Below are positions 25,828 through 34,953 of a stretch of 64,000 bases of DNA, piece after piece; position 1 is the stretch's first letter, and each line of letters begins with the position of its first letter. The DNA is taken from assembly GCA_938049225.1 (NCBI GenBank), contig CALICM010000023.1:1-64000 (forward strand), given 5' to 3'. Source of the DNA: an uncultured Paracoccaceae bacterium (GTDB taxonomy: Bacteria > Pseudomonadota > Alphaproteobacteria > Rhodobacterales > Rhodobacteraceae). The position numbers and the translations under genes are program-made. The notes beneath the pieces were generated by a model. The model was not told the DNA's origin. It saw only the letters and a program-made list of their open reading frames with translations, and did not search any database.

Positions 25828-26834
25828 CCCTGCGGGCAGCGGGCCGAGGTACGCACGATCAACTGACCAGGGACGGTCACTTGCCGGGGCACCAATTGGC
25901 CGGTTTCGATTGTTGTCATCAATGTGCGGACGACCTCGTCCACCATGCGATTGGCCCGCTGGCGGAAGGTGGTCAGGCTATAGGCGGGCCAGGCGGCGGG
26001 TGGGACGTCGTCAAAGCCGACAAGGGACACATCGCCGGGCACGCTCAGGCCCAATTCGCTGCGCAGGACATCCATCACCGCGATGGCCATGTGATCATTG
26101 GCAACGAAGATGGCGTCCGGCCTGTCGGCGCCCGAACACATCTTCCGTGCCGCTGCCTGCGCGCGCTCCATCTGGAAGTCGCCCACCGCGCGGGTATGGA
26201 TGCGCAAACCATGCGCGGCAAGGCCCGCGCGAAACCCGGCCTCGCGGTCGCGCTGAGTGCTGGCGCCTTCCCATCCGGCGATATACCCGATGCGATGGTG
26301 GCCGCCCGCGGCCAGAAACGCCGCGATCCGCCGCCCGCCCTCGGCATTGTCGCTGGTCACGGACGACAGGCGCGGGTCGTCTTGGGCGCGATTGAACAGG
26401 ACCACCGGGATGCCCGCCGCCTGACACCGCGCGGCCAGGTCCGAGGACATCGCGACCGAGGCCATGACGATACCATCGACCTGATAGTCCAGGATTTCCT
26501 CAAGCACCTTGTCGATGTTCCCGGCGGTCTGCGCGGCCATGAAAACCAGCACGTGATAGCCCTGCTCTTGCAGGGCGGTCGAGAGTTTTTCCAATGCTTC
26601 GGGATAGAAGTAATTGTCCAGATAAGCGACCACCAAGCCGATGATCCGGCTGCGCCCGGTGATCAGCGAGCGGGCTAGGATGTTGGGGCGGTATCCCAGT
26701 TCCTCGGCCGCGCGGCGCACTTTTTCAGCCGTTTTGGGGCTGGCACTGGCGCCGGGGGTGAACACGCGGCTGACGGCGGACTGGCTAACGCCCGCCCGTT
26801 TGGCCACATCCAGCGAGGTGACTTTGTCCGCCAT
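25824..26834 (-). CDS. LacI-family transcriptional repressor of the cluster
   Basis: 336-residue LacI/GalR regulator. The N-terminal helix-turn-helix and hinge helix are clear (VTSLDVAKRAGVSQSAVSRVF, residues about 5-27; NILARSLITGRS near 50-62), followed by a periplasmic-binding-protein-like effector domain (IIGLVVAYLDNYFYPE, FVANDHMAIAVMDVL, SLVGFDDVPPA). The effector is probably a small sugar or sugar-like metabolite. It sits inside the operon it most likely controls, overlapping the upstream SnoaL-like gene by 1 bp and the downstream one by 4 bp. The best operators are the near-identical pseudo-palindromes at 34917-34934 and 20856-20873, whose TTTGCATA-type arms fit the family. Confidence 0.94.
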   Translation of the reverse strand: MADKVTSLDVAKRAGVSQSAVSRVFTPGASASPKTAEKVRRAAEELGYRPNILARSLITGRSRIIGLVVAYLDNYFYPEALEKLSTALQEQGYHVLVFMAAQTAGNIDKVLEEILDYQVDGIVMASVAMSSDLAARCQAAGIPVVLFNRAQDDPRLSSVTSDNAEGGRRIAAFLAAGGHHRIGYIAGWEGASTQRDREAGFRAGLAAHGLRIHTRAVGDFQMERAQAAARKMCSGADRPDAIFVANDHMAIAVMDVLRSELGLSVPGDVSLVGFDDVPPAAWPAYSLTTFRQRANRMVDEVVRTLMTTIETGQLVPRQVTVPGQLIVRTSARCPQG

Positions 26835-27874
26835 CAGTCGCGCGGTCCCTGGCCGGTCATCTCGCGCATTCGCGCCATCACGTCGACGCCCAGTTGATCA
26901 TAGGCGTCCAACAGGTCCACCAGCACCCAGTTTTCGCGGATCAGCCCGTTTTCGAGCCGCCAGAAGTCCAAGCTGCGCATGGTGAATTTCTTGCCCGTCG
27001 GCGGCAGGCCCAGCCAGCCATCGCCGGAATGGGTTTGGATCATATCGGGCCAGCCGGTGACAGCGGCGTAGTCGCCGTCGCCGAAGAAATGGTATTCGAT
27101 CTGATCGACGTATTGACCCCGGTCCGGCATGCCCTTGAGGAAAGGGATTTGGTGCCAACGGCGAAACCCCTCGACCCCGCGCCCGGTGCCGATGCCTGCG
27201 GGGCCATACCACATCATGCGCGGGTGCCAGAAGCGCGTCATCTCCATCACTTCAGGCCCGCCTTCGGCGGGATGGCGTTTCATTGCCGTGAGCATGTCGA
27301 TGATATGTTGGCAAGCGGCATCGCTGCGAGCGGCATCGCGGGGGCCGGGGACCAGCCCGTCTTGGGTCGCGGGGCCCGGGACGTGCCATTCACGACCCAG
27401 GCTGGGGGCCATGGGCCAAGCACGCGCTTGCATCATCACCTCGGGGATGTCCCACAGCGCTTGAACCTCAGCCACTTGGCCGTTGTCGATCCGATAAAAC
27501 TCGTGGAACCGCATGTGCACCACATGGCCGGTCGGTGGGATGTCAAGCCAAGACGCCTGGAAAGTGCCAGTGTAAAAGCCACCGCAGCCAACCCAATCGG
27601 CCCCTTCGGACGTGGGGCCCGCCATCACGATATAGTCCCGCCGCTCAAGGTCGGGCAGGGCAGCAAAAAGCGGGGCGAAAACGGTGTCGAACAGACCACC
27701 AGGGCCGGTGCTGTCGCCCAAAGGATACGCGAAGCGCGTCAACGCATCCGGTGCTATGACCCGGTGCAGTTCGCTCTGCACGGCTGCAACATCACCCGCA
27801 TAAAGTGCTGCGCGCAGCGGGGCGATCAACGCCTTGTGGAGGGTCGCGCGGCCCTGCGTCACGCCCCTGCCCAT
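26834..27874 (-). CDS. Tandem SnoaL-like (ester cyclase type) protein
   Basis: 346-residue protein with two SnoaL-like domains (about residues 15-150 and 185-335). It shares distinctive segments with the divergent 34954 gene: PGPATxDG between the domains, MxWYGPAGxG opening the second domain, FPDR/MPDR, GDGDYAAxxGWP, and ENWVxxDxLD near the end. These show common ancestry. The second domain keeps a MDFW/SLDFW strand also found in the single-domain protein at 29628. The fold can catalyse cyclisation, isomerisation or hydration of small carbonyl compounds; substrate unknown. It overlaps the VOC gene by 16 bp upstream and LacI by 1 bp downstream, so it is firmly within the operon. Confidence 0.82.
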   Translation of the reverse strand: MGRGVTQGRATLHKALIAPLRAALYAGDVAAVQSELHRVIAPDALTRFAYPLGDSTGPGGLFDTVFAPLFAALPDLERRDYIVMAGPTSEGADWVGCGGFYTGTFQASWLDIPPTGHVVHMRFHEFYRIDNGQVAEVQALWDIPEVMMQARAWPMAPSLGREWHVPGPATQDGLVPGPRDAARSDAACQHIIDMLTAMKRHPAEGGPEVMEMTRFWHPRMMWYGPAGIGTGRGVEGFRRWHQIPFLKGMPDRGQYVDQIEYHFFGDGDYAAVTGWPDMIQTHSGDGWLGLPPTGKKFTMRSLDFWRLENGLIRENWVLVDLLDAYDQLGVDVMARMREMTGQGPRD

Positions 27875-28284
27875 TGAAAACTGTCATCCGCACCCAAAGG
27901 GGAAAATGGGTTAAAGATCACTTCCCACACATGCCCCTCTGGGTCTTGGAACGCCCCGCCATAGCCACCCCAATCCATCTCGTGCGCGTCCCGCAGCAGC
28001 GTGCCACCCACCGCCTGGGCTTGGGCGAGAACCGCCTCGACCTCGGCCTTGTCGCGGGTGTTGCAGGACAGTGTCACGCTGCCCGAGCCCGGCTTGGGCA
28101 TATAGCCCAGATCCCCGGCCAGAACCTCGCGCTGATATAGCCCCAGCGTGGCCCCCAGCAGGTCATAGGCGATCACCGGGGGCGGGGTTTCGGGCACGCG
28201 CAACCAGCCAAGTGCATCGTAAAACACGGCGACTTTCTCAAGGTTGTCGACGCCCAGAGTAATCAGGTGAACACGTTGGCGCAT
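27859..28284 (-). CDS. VOC-superfamily (glyoxalase-like) protein
   Basis: 141-residue vicinal-oxygen-chelate protein with two beta-alpha-beta-beta-beta units (VHLITLGVDNLEKVAVFYDAL; GSVTLSCNTRDKAEVEAVLAQ; AFQDPEGHVWEVIFNPFSP). The His near the N-terminus and the Glu in HVWEVIF occupy typical metal-ligand positions. Relatives include glyoxalase I, epimerases, ring-cleaving dioxygenases and resistance proteins. Here an epimerase, isomerase or lyase step in the catabolic cluster is plausible but unproven. It lies 43 bp after the histidinol-dehydrogenase-like gene and overlaps the following SnoaL-like gene by 16 bp. Confidence 0.87.
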   Translation of the reverse strand: MRQRVHLITLGVDNLEKVAVFYDALGWLRVPETPPPVIAYDLLGATLGLYQREVLAGDLGYMPKPGSGSVTLSCNTRDKAEVEAVLAQAQAVGGTLLRDAHEMDWGGYGGAFQDPEGHVWEVIFNPFSPLGADDSFQWAGA

Positions 28285-28327
28285 TTGTACCCCTCCTTTC
28301 GGCTGATCTCACCGCCGGTGATCTTGG

Positions 28328-29638
28328 TCACTCTGCCGCCGCGCCATAAGGCACGTTGCGCCGGCCATAGCGGCGAACGCGCAGATTGCCTTGTTCGGCG
28401 TGGCCGACGAACCCTTCGAGCATGGACAGGCGCGAGGCATAGGCGCCGATTTCGGCCGCAGCCTCGTCGGTGAGAATTTTCTGGTAGCTGTGCGTTTTCA
28501 GGTATTTGCCGACCCACAGCCCGCCTGTATAGCGGCCCGCCTTGCGTGTCGGCAGGGTGTGATTGGTCCCGATCACCTTGTCCCCATTGGCGACATTGGT
28601 CCGCGCGCCCAGAAAAAGCGCGCCATAGCAGGTCATGTTCTCCAGGAACCAATCGTCGCGATCGGTCATAACTTGGACGTGCTCCGAGGCGATGTCGTCG
28701 GCCATCTGCAGCATCTCGTCATAGGTATCGCAGACGATCACCTCGCCCAGGGTGTCCCAACTGACCCGCGCCCGATCGGCGGTGGGTAGGATCTTGAGCA
28801 GCCGCTCGACCTCGGCCATCGTGTCTTGCGCCAGTTTGCGCGAGTTGGTCAGCAGCACCGCCGGGCTGTCGGTGCCGTGTTCGGCCTGGCCCAACAGATC
28901 GGTGGCGCACATCTCGGCATCGACGGTTTCGTCCGCGATGACCATCGTCTCGGTCGGGCCCGCGAACAGGTCGATGCCGACGCGCCCGAACAACTGCCGT
29001 TTCGCCTCGGCCACGAAGGCGTTGCCGGGGCCGACCAGCATATGCACCGGTTCCATCGTATCGGTGCCGATGGCCATGGCCCCAACCGCCTGGATGCCGC
29101 CCAAGACATAGATCTCGTGCGCGCCGCCCAAGTGCATGGCCGCGATCACCGCGGGCGCCGGCGCGCCCTGAAACGGCGGCGTGCAGGCCACGATACGCGG
29201 GACTTTCGCGACCGAGGCCGTCGCCACCGACATATGGGCCGACGCGACGATGGGGTATTTGCCGCCGGGCACATAGCAGCCGACCGATTGAACGGGGATG
29301 TTCTTATGGCCCAAAATCACGCCGGGGATCGGTTCCACCTCGATATCCAGCATCGAGTCGCGCTGCGCTTGCGCGAAGTTTTTGACCTGGGCCTGAGCGA
29401 ATTTGATGTCTTCCATATCCCGGTCGGTGACCTTGTTCATCAGCGCCTCGATCTCGCCCGGGGTCAGGCGGAAGCTTTCAGGGGCATAGCCGTCAAATTT
29501 CTGGCTGAGTTCACGCACCGCTGCGTCGCCACGATCCTCGATGTCGGTAAGCGTCGCTTCAACCGTCTCGCGAAGCTTTTTTTCGGTCGCCGGGTCGCGC
29601 GCTTCGGATTTGCTGCGTTTGAGATACTCAATTGCCAT
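28328..29638 (-). CDS. Histidinol-dehydrogenase-like NAD-dependent dehydrogenase
   Basis: 436-residue HisD-family enzyme. Zinc and catalytic positions are preserved: Gln and His in [11 protein letters not shown], Asp and His in [14 protein letters not shown], and His in [14 protein letters not shown]. In this context it is unlikely to make histidine. HisD homologues in sugar or sulfonate gene clusters oxidise other alcohols in two steps to the acid, as HpsN does for sulfopropanediol. A diol or amino alcohol from the imported substrate is therefore the likely target; this is inference. I start it at [12 protein letters not shown] (29638), which matches the family N-terminus, although the frame is open to 29740. 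It overlaps the upstream SnoaL-like gene by 11 bp. Confidence 0.9.
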   Translation of the reverse strand: MAIEYLKRSKSEARDPATEKKLRETVEATLTDIEDRGDAAVRELSQKFDGYAPESFRLTPGEIEALMNKVTDRDMEDIKFAQAQVKNFAQAQRDSMLDIEVEPIPGVILGHKNIPVQSVGCYVPGGKYPIVASAHMSVATASVAKVPRIVACTPPFQGAPAPAVIAAMHLGGAHEIYVLGGIQAVGAMAIGTDTMEPVHMLVGPGNAFVAEAKRQLFGRVGIDLFAGPTETMVIADETVDAEMCATDLLGQAEHGTDSPAVLLTNSRKLAQDTMAEVERLLKILPTADRARVSWDTLGEVIVCDTYDEMLQMADDIASEHVQVMTDRDDWFLENMTCYGALFLGARTNVANGDKVIGTNHTLPTRKAGRYTGGLWVGKYLKTHSYQKILTDEAAAEIGAYASRLSMLEGFVGHAEQGNLRVRRYGRRNVPYGAAAE

Positions 29639-30176
29639 CGGTTTGTCCTTGCGTTGGTGCTGGCGGGATTCTGGCACCGGTATCGAACGCCTCCCACCCC
29701 TCGCCGTTGAAAACATCGACCCCCAGCTGTGCGAGAACATGCGGGAAATCGACCATGACCCAATTGTCGACGATCTTGCCGTCCATCACTTTCCAGAAAT
29801 CCATATAGCGGATCGTCACCCGCTTGCCGGTCGGCGCGATCCCCATAAAAGTGCCGCCATGGGTGGCCTCTTGCCGACCAAAGGCAGCCGCCCATTCGCC
29901 CATGTAAAGCCGGGCTTCATCAATGCAGACCTTATCGTGAAAAGCGGCCTGGAAGGGTTTTTGCCAGTTGTCCTGAAATTCCCGCAGGCCCTGCTTGGTG
30001 CCGCAACCCTGGTTGCCCATCCAGCGGAAGGTTTCCGAGAAGAAGTCGCCGATATCCGCGATTCTGTGGTCGTTCAGCCCGTCGACCATGGCCTCGATCA
30101 CCGCACGGGTTTCGGCGGTTTTGGCGAGATCGGTGTCGCGGCTGAGGAGCGCTTGGGGGGGGCGGGCGCCGGTCAT
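29628..30176 (-). CDS. Single-domain SnoaL-like protein
   Basis: 182-residue SnoaL/NTF2-fold protein (core about residues 20-165). It shares [19 protein letters not shown] and the ending [21 protein letters not shown] with the second domains of the tandem SnoaL-like proteins at 26834 and 34954, so they form a paralogous set inside one cluster. Ester-cyclase-type relatives act on small hydrophobic or sugar-like carbonyl compounds. Reaction unknown. It overlaps the dehydrogenase gene by 11 bp. A 79-bp gap with the family-typical intergenic repeat separates it from the permease gene, so a processing or attenuation point between the transport and enzyme genes is possible. Confidence 0.82.
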   Translation of the reverse strand: MTGARPPQALLSRDTDLAKTAETRAVIEAMVDGLNDHRIADIGDFFSETFRWMGNQGCGTKQGLREFQDNWQKPFQAAFHDKVCIDEARLYMGEWAAAFGRQEATHGGTFMGIAPTGKRVTIRYMDFWKVMDGKIVDNWVMVDFPHVLAQLGVDVFNGEGWEAFDTGARIPPAPTQGQTDGN

Positions 30177-30208
30177 TGGCCCCCCCGGCGCTGGTGGGGG
30201 CTGTCAGA

Positions 30209-30227
30209 GCCTCCGGCGGGGATATTT
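30209..30227 (+). repeat. Intergenic repeat GCCTCCGGCGGGGATATTT
   Basis: An identical 19-mer occurs in reverse orientation at 44979-44997, and a shortened relative (GGGATATTTT then GGACA) at 37264-37303. All three lie between genes. The element also has a GCCCCC/GGGGGC hairpin just upstream. It looks like a dispersed REP-type element of Rhodobacteraceae. Confidence 0.7.
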
Positions 30228-30255
30228 TGGGGACAAAGTGGGGTGGTGGGTGTCC

Positions 30256-31413
30256 TCATCCTTTGACAGCCCCGGCGGTTAGGCCGCTGACGATCTGGCG
30301 TTGGAACACCATGACCAGCAGGAACAGTGGCGCGGTGATCGAGACGGCGGCGGCCACTGCCTCGACCTGGTCGGTGGTGGTGGTTTCGCGGTTGAAATAG
30401 CCGGCGATGGCCGGGACCATGGTTTGGTTTTGGGCGTCCAGCAGCAGCGAGGTGACCAGGAAATCGTTGTAGGCGAGCAGGAAGCTGAACAGGCCCGTGG
30501 TGATCACCCCGGGCCACATCACCGGCATTATGACCCAGCGGAACGCCTGGAAATGGGTGCAGCCGTCAACGCGGGCGGCCTCGTCCAACTCGGCGGGGAT
30601 GTTCTGGAAGAAAGAGCGGAGCATCCAGATGGTGAAGGGTTGGTTGATCGAGACCAGCACCGCGATGACCGCCAAGGGTTGGCCATAGAGCGTCGGCGCG
30701 TTATCACCCAGGATCGGGCTTAGGATCTCGGCCGAGTTGATGAAGACGGGCAGGTAGCCCGCGACCAGGACCGAATGGGGCAGGGCGCGAAACACCAGGG
30801 CGATGATCAAGATCCAAAAGGCCAGGCTGGACCCCGAGCGCGCCAGGCCATAGCCCGCGAGGGTTCCGACCGTCAGCGAGATGGCGACCACACCGGCCGT
30901 CACGATCATCGAGTTGATGAAATTGCGATAAAAGGCGTTCTCGACCCAGACAGTCTGGTAGTGTTCGGTGGTCAAGCCCAGGATGGGTTGGCCTAACGGG
31001 CCGGTGATGGCGTTCAGAGCGTCCAGCAGGATCGGCAGCAGGCCGAAGAAGACCAGCACAAAGGCGATGCCGAAGGCGAGGGCGCCGATGATCCAACCGA
31101 CCGCGATCAGCCCGCCTGGGCTGTAGCGGGCCACCATGCGCGGCAGCCAGCCCATGGCACTTTTCGCCGTGATCCAAAGCACCACGAGCCCGACGACAAT
31201 ATCGATCAGTGACAGGCCGTTGCCGCGGGCCAAAGTCTCGGGGCCGAAGACCACATCGAAGGGGTTGGCGGCAAAGGCATCAACGGGCGATTTGAAGCTC
31301 ATCACACCGATCCAGATAATCGGAAAAGCCGCCAGCAGGCACCAGATCGCAAGGAACCCGGCCGAGCCGATTTGCAGGCTGAGCGGTTGACGCAGCGCTT
31401 TGGGCGTGGCCAT
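30256..31413 (-). CDS. Sugar-type ABC transporter permease (MalG-like) with two extra helices
   Basis: 385-residue inner-membrane permease. The coupling (EAA) loop is clear (ELDEAARVDGCTHFQAFRWVIMP). MalG-type proteins are usually near 280 residues. The surplus is an insertion at about residues 66-145, after the first transmembrane segment, carrying two additional hydrophobic helices (LSLIDIVVGLVVLWI and GGLIAVGWIIGALAFGIAFVLVFFG, the second read in part). The rest follows the standard six-helix plan. It pairs with the permease at 31417 (3-bp gap) and the ATPase at 33803. The substrate is unknown, with carbohydrate-like compounds most likely from family CUT1 features. Confidence 0.92.
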   Translation of the reverse strand: MATPKALRQPLSLQIGSAGFLAIWCLLAAFPIIWIGVMSFKSPVDAFAANPFDVVFGPETLARGNGLSLIDIVVGLVVLWITAKSAMGWLPRMVARYSPGGLIAVGWIIGALAFGIAFVLVFFGLLPILLDALNAITGPLGQPILGLTTEHYQTVWVENAFYRNFINSMIVTAGVVAISLTVGTLAGYGLARSGSSLAFWILIIALVFRALPHSVLVAGYLPVFINSAEILSPILGDNAPTLYGQPLAVIAVLVSINQPFTIWMLRSFFQNIPAELDEAARVDGCTHFQAFRWVIMPVMWPGVITTGLFSFLLAYNDFLVTSLLLDAQNQTMVPAIAGYFNRETTTTDQVEAVAAAVSITAPLFLLVMVFQRQIVSGLTAGAVKG

Positions 31414-31416
31414 GTC

Positions 31417-32436
31417 CTATGCCCCCCTGTGGTCGCGCCAGGTGCGGCGCAAAAGCGGGACCAGCAGGATCACGATGCCGATCATCGTCAGCATCGCCGA
31501 GGCCGAGGCACGGCTGATCGACCGGTTGCCGCTGTCGTCTGGCGTTAGCAAGTCGAAGGTCAGCCATTGCAGCGTGATCCGATGCGCCTGGCTTGAGAAT
31601 CCCACGACCTCCTCGAAGGCGCGGTAGCAGTCCATCAGATGGATCAGCGCGATAAACACAATTAGCGGCATCAAATGCGGGACAATCACATAGCGCAGTC
31701 GCTCGAACCGGCTGGCGCCGTCGATGATCGCACTTTCCAGCGTGTCCTGATTGACCGTTTGTAGCCCCGCATAAAGGATCACAAAGGCGAAGGGCGCGAC
31801 ATGCCAAACGCGGTAGAAATTCATCAGCAACTCAATGGTCCAGCCCTGCGCGAACATCGAGATATCGCGGTCCAGCCAGCCCTCGAGCGCCGCGGTCATG
31901 ATGCCGTCGCCGATGAACAGCCAGCGGATCGACAGCGCGCCGATCACCGGCGTGATGATAAAGGGCAGCAGCGAGACAAAGATGATCTGCCCGCGCAGCC
32001 GTTTGGTGGCGTTGTTCACCGCCAGGGCCAGGGCCAGGCCCAAGCCGATCACCAAGGGCAGGGTGACCAGAGTCAGTGTAAGGGTAAAGCGCAGCGCCTT
32101 CCAAAAATCGATGGTCAGGATCCGGCCCGGTGCGCCGTCGGCCAACGCTTGGCCGACGCGATCCAATTGCAAGACATTGGCATAGCTTTCCAGGCCCACC
32201 CATTCGGTGGTGGTTTGTATCTTGCCCGATGCGTCCAGCAGGGGCCGGGTTTTAACCTCGGTCGTGCAGGTTTGGGTCGGAAAGCCAGGGGTGCAGGTTT
32301 CGACCTCGACCCGTTCCAGCACGGGTTGCGTGGATTGGAAACTTTGGACGAAAACGCTGGCCAAGGGTGCTGCGATGAACAGCAACATCAGAAAAATGGA
32401 GGGGCCGACGAAAGCCGCGAAAGTTTTGAATTTCAA
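31417..32436 (-). CDS. Sugar-type ABC transporter permease (MalF/UgpA-like)
   Basis: 339-residue permease. The first helix (FVGPSIFLMLLFIAAPLASVF) is followed by a periplasmic loop of about 70 residues containing two cysteines (ETCTPGFPTQTCTT), which may form a disulfide. Five further helices follow, with an EAA-type loop (LESAIIDGASRFERLRYVIVPHL). It forms the transmembrane heterodimer with the 30256 product. It sits 63 bp after the binding-protein gene and 3 bp before the second permease. Family resemblance indicates CUT1-type import of sugars or polyols. Confidence 0.93.
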   Translation of the reverse strand: MKFKTFAAFVGPSIFLMLLFIAAPLASVFVQSFQSTQPVLERVEVETCTPGFPTQTCTTEVKTRPLLDASGKIQTTTEWVGLESYANVLQLDRVGQALADGAPGRILTIDFWKALRFTLTLTLVTLPLVIGLGLALALAVNNATKRLRGQIIFVSLLPFIITPVIGALSIRWLFIGDGIMTAALEGWLDRDISMFAQGWTIELLMNFYRVWHVAPFAFVILYAGLQTVNQDTLESAIIDGASRFERLRYVIVPHLMPLIVFIALIHLMDCYRAFEEVVGFSSQAHRITLQWLTFDLLTPDDSGNRSISRASASAMLTMIGIVILLVPLLRRTWRDHRGA

Positions 32437-32499
32437 TGTCCTCCCCTCCTTTCTTGATGTGGTGCCGCCCCAGGGGCCTGGGGCGCGGTGGTGCGCGGT

Positions 32500-33720
32500 T
32501 TAGTTCAGAATTCCGGCCTCTTTGGCCGAAGTGATATAGGCGGCCTCGACCGCGGCCAGGGTGGCGGCTGCGTCCCGCTCACCCGTGAAAAAGGCGGGCA
32601 GTTCATTGCCCAGCGCAGTATGCATCAGGCCCATCTGGCTGGTCGACGGATAGGAGGCTGGGGCCGGGTCGGCAGTCACCGTCGCAATTGCCCCTTCGGC
32701 CAGGCGGCTGGGCTTATAGCCCTCGACCAGCCAGATGGCGTCGTCATTGGCCGCCGTCACCATTTCGGTGTCTAGGCCTTCGGCGATCAATTTGATCGCG
32801 GCCTCGGCCTCGGCGTCCGAGATGTTCTTGGCGATCACCATGCCGTCCCACCACATGGTGGTCGCGGGCGGTTGGCCTGCGGTCGCGTAGGGCGCGGCGG
32901 CGGCATAGACCTTGCCGACGACCTGGCTTTCCGCCTCGTCATCCATGGCGCCGCCACGGCTGGCCCACAGATTGGCCATTGCGATCTTGCCCTGTTGGAA
33001 CTGCTGCTGCACATAGGTGCTGTCGCTGACCAGATACTCTGGGTCCATATAGGCCGTCAGCGCCTTCATCATCTCAAGCGCCTGGACACCGGCATCGTTG
33101 TTCACGGATGGGGTGCTGTCGTCGTTGTAGAAGGCGCCGCCGTAGCCGGAGTACATGTTCACGAACTCTTGGGCCAGGTTCCAACCCGACTTCATCGTGG
33201 CCCCCAGCGGGTAGTCGACCAGATCGGCCTCCTGAATGGCAGCCGAGGCTGTCAGAACCTCCTCCCAGGTCGTTGGCGCCGACAGCCCAACCTCGTCGAG
33301 CACATCCTTGCGGTACATCATGTGCTGCGTATTGATCATCATCGCGATTGCCATCGTCTGTCCGTCGATCTTGATCTTCAGGTTGTCGGGAATGTCGGGC
33401 GCGTGCGCCGCGATCAGATCGTCCAGCGGGCGAATGGTGCCCTCATTTAACAATGGCGTTACGGTGCCGTTTGACACACCACCGATGTCATAGAGCGAGG
33501 GGTTGGCGGCAAAGGCGGCGGGCTGCTTGGTGCGGAACTCTTGGTCCAGTTCCGCCTCGAAGTTTCCGCATTCGGCCATGGCGTCGGTCACCGACTTCCA
33601 GGCCTCAAACCCCGCGGACAATGACGAGATGGGGACGTCATTTTCGAAGGCGCAGGCGGCATAGGCGCCGCTGGACATCAGCGATACGGTCAGCCCGAGG
33701 GCTATGGCTTTGAGGTTCAT
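32500..33720 (-). CDS. Periplasmic solute-binding protein, family 1
   Basis: 406-residue extracellular solute-binding protein with a Sec signal peptide ending SSGAYA (about residue 22). It has the usual bilobal pattern: INTQHMMYRKDVLDEVGLSAPTTWEEVL near the hinge, GKIAMANLWASRGG in the second lobe, and the late WWDGMVIAKN segment. A Cys follows the cleavage site by one residue, but no lipobox (L-x-x-C at the right position) is evident, so it is probably soluble. It is the ligand-recognition subunit for the ABC importer encoded on both sides. The wide gap to the ATPase gene (82 bp) is typical where binding-protein mRNA is stabilised. Confidence 0.93.
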   Translation of the reverse strand: MNLKAIALGLTVSLMSSGAYAACAFENDVPISSLSAGFEAWKSVTDAMAECGNFEAELDQEFRTKQPAAFAANPSLYDIGGVSNGTVTPLLNEGTIRPLDDLIAAHAPDIPDNLKIKIDGQTMAIAMMINTQHMMYRKDVLDEVGLSAPTTWEEVLTASAAIQEADLVDYPLGATMKSGWNLAQEFVNMYSGYGGAFYNDDSTPSVNNDAGVQALEMMKALTAYMDPEYLVSDSTYVQQQFQQGKIAMANLWASRGGAMDDEAESQVVGKVYAAAAPYATAGQPPATTMWWDGMVIAKNISDAEAEAAIKLIAEGLDTEMVTAANDDAIWLVEGYKPSRLAEGAIATVTADPAPASYPSTSQMGLMHTALGNELPAFFTGERDAAATLAAVEAAYITSAKEAGILN

Positions 33721-33802
33721 TCTGGCTCTCCCTGTTTTGATGGGGCAGGTTTGCCTGCGCCCGGTCGTCGGATGCCCGCAGCGGCGGGCGGTTGAAAAGG
33801 GG

Positions 33803-34852
33803 TCATCCGCCCCCGATACGTGCCCCCGTCGCGGTGTCGAACAGGTGGCAAATGCTGGCGGGCACGGACAGCGCGACGGGCTGCCCGATCTCGGCCCGAT
33901 AGTCTTTGTGCGCCTTGACGCTGACCAGGGCCCCGCCAGCCCGGACGGTGATCATCGTGGCATCGCCCAAAAGCTCCATCGTATAGACCGGGGCGGCGAT
34001 TTGGCCGGTCTCGGCCACCTGTGCGTCTTCGGCACGGAAGCCAAGCGTCGCGGGGCCGTTGCGCGCATCGAGGCCCGAAATGCTGACGTTTATTCCGGTG
34101 AAAGTGCCGTCCTGCACCGTGCCGTCCATCAGGTTCATCGCTGGACTGCCAATGAAGCCCGCGACGAAAGTGTTGGCGGGGTTGTCATAGATCTCGGTCG
34201 GGGTGCCGACCTGTTGTACGATGCCTTTGGACATAACGACCACGCGGTCGGCCAGGGTCATGGCTTCGATCTGGTCATGGGTGACATAGATCGTGGTGAC
34301 CTGCAGCTCGTGGCTGAGGTTCTTGATCTGGGCGCGGGTGCTGACGCGCAGTTTGGCGTCAAGGTTGCTGAGTGGTTCGTCCATCAAGAAGACCTGCGGC
34401 TGGCGGACAATGGCACGGGCCAGGGCGACGCGCTGGCGCTGGCCGCCGCTCAATTCCGCCGGTTTGCGGTGCAAAAACGCGTCCAATTCCACCATGGCCG
34501 AGGCCTTGCGCACGCGGTCGTCGTGCTCGGCCTCGGGCACCTTACGCACTTTCAGCGGGAAGCGGATGTTGTCATAGACGTTCATGTTCGGATAAAGGCC
34601 GTAGGACTGGAACACCATCGCCACATCGCGGTCCTTGGGGTCCAGGTCGTTGACCACCCGCCCGCCGATGACGATCTCGCCCTCGGTGGCTTCCTCTAGC
34701 CCCGCGACCATGCGCATGGTGGTGGTCTTGCCACAGCCAGAGGGGCCCAGAAGCACCAGAAACTCGCGATCTGCGATGGTCAAATCGAACTTGTCGACCC
34801 CAACGAAACTGCCCCAGCGCTTGGAGACATTCCGCAACTCAATCTGTGCCAT
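33803..34852 (-). CDS. ABC importer ATPase, MalK/UgpC type
   Basis: 349-residue ATPase with all catalytic elements: Walker A GPSGCGKTT, signature LSGGQRQRVALARA, Walker B VFLMDEPLSNLD, H-loop YVTHDQIEAM, and a C-terminal TOBE domain (ATLGFRAEDAQVAE). It is the first gene of the leftward operon and energises the importer made of the two permeases and the binding protein. The frame is open to 35080, but MAQIELRNVSKRWG at 34852 matches the family start and leaves the divergent promoter free. The operator at 34917-34934 lies 65 bp upstream, in the same orientation relative to the gene as copy 2 has to the MetE-like gene. Confidence 0.95.
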   Translation of the reverse strand: MAQIELRNVSKRWGSFVGVDKFDLTIADREFLVLLGPSGCGKTTTMRMVAGLEEATEGEIVIGGRVVNDLDPKDRDVAMVFQSYGLYPNMNVYDNIRFPLKVRKVPEAEHDDRVRKASAMVELDAFLHRKPAELSGGQRQRVALARAIVRQPQVFLMDEPLSNLDAKLRVSTRAQIKNLSHELQVTTIYVTHDQIEAMTLADRVVVMSKGIVQQVGTPTEIYDNPANTFVAGFIGSPAMNLMDGTVQDGTFTGINVSISGLDARNGPATLGFRAEDAQVAETGQIAAPVYTMELLGDATMITVRAGGALVSVKAHKDYRAEIGQPVALSVPASICHLFDTATGARIGGG

Positions 34853-34904
34853 CGCGCCGCCCCACTCGCCCCCGGTCAAAAACGCTAGACTCGGGCGGGG
34901 CGTT

Positions 34905-34933
34905 TTGACAAGGCTTTTTTGCAAACGTATGCA
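34905..34933 (+). promoter_or_regulatory. Sigma70-type promoter for the 34954 gene
   Basis: A perfect -35 box TTGACA (34905-34910), a 17-bp spacer and TATGCA (34928-34933) as -10 face the SnoaL-like gene. The -10 box lies inside the LacI-type pseudo-palindrome, so a bound repressor would block polymerase. Confidence 0.65.
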
Positions 34934-34934
34934 A
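34917..34934. promoter_or_regulatory. LacI-type operator candidate, copy 1
   Basis: TTTTGCAAACGTATGCAA contains a near-palindrome (TTGCAAAC/GTATGCAA; 14 of 16 positions symmetrical) with the central CG step typical of LacI-family sites. It is in the only gap between the 12-gene leftward operon and the rightward SnoaL/MFS pair. Copy 2 at 20856-20873 differs by one base. Confidence 0.72.
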
Positions 34935-34953
34935 TCTGGATGGGAGTGGTCAG

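Noticed and set aside
28328-29638. Histidine biosynthesis hisD
   Set aside because: The setting is a sugar-type importer operon with no other his genes, so a catabolic HisD homologue is more likely.
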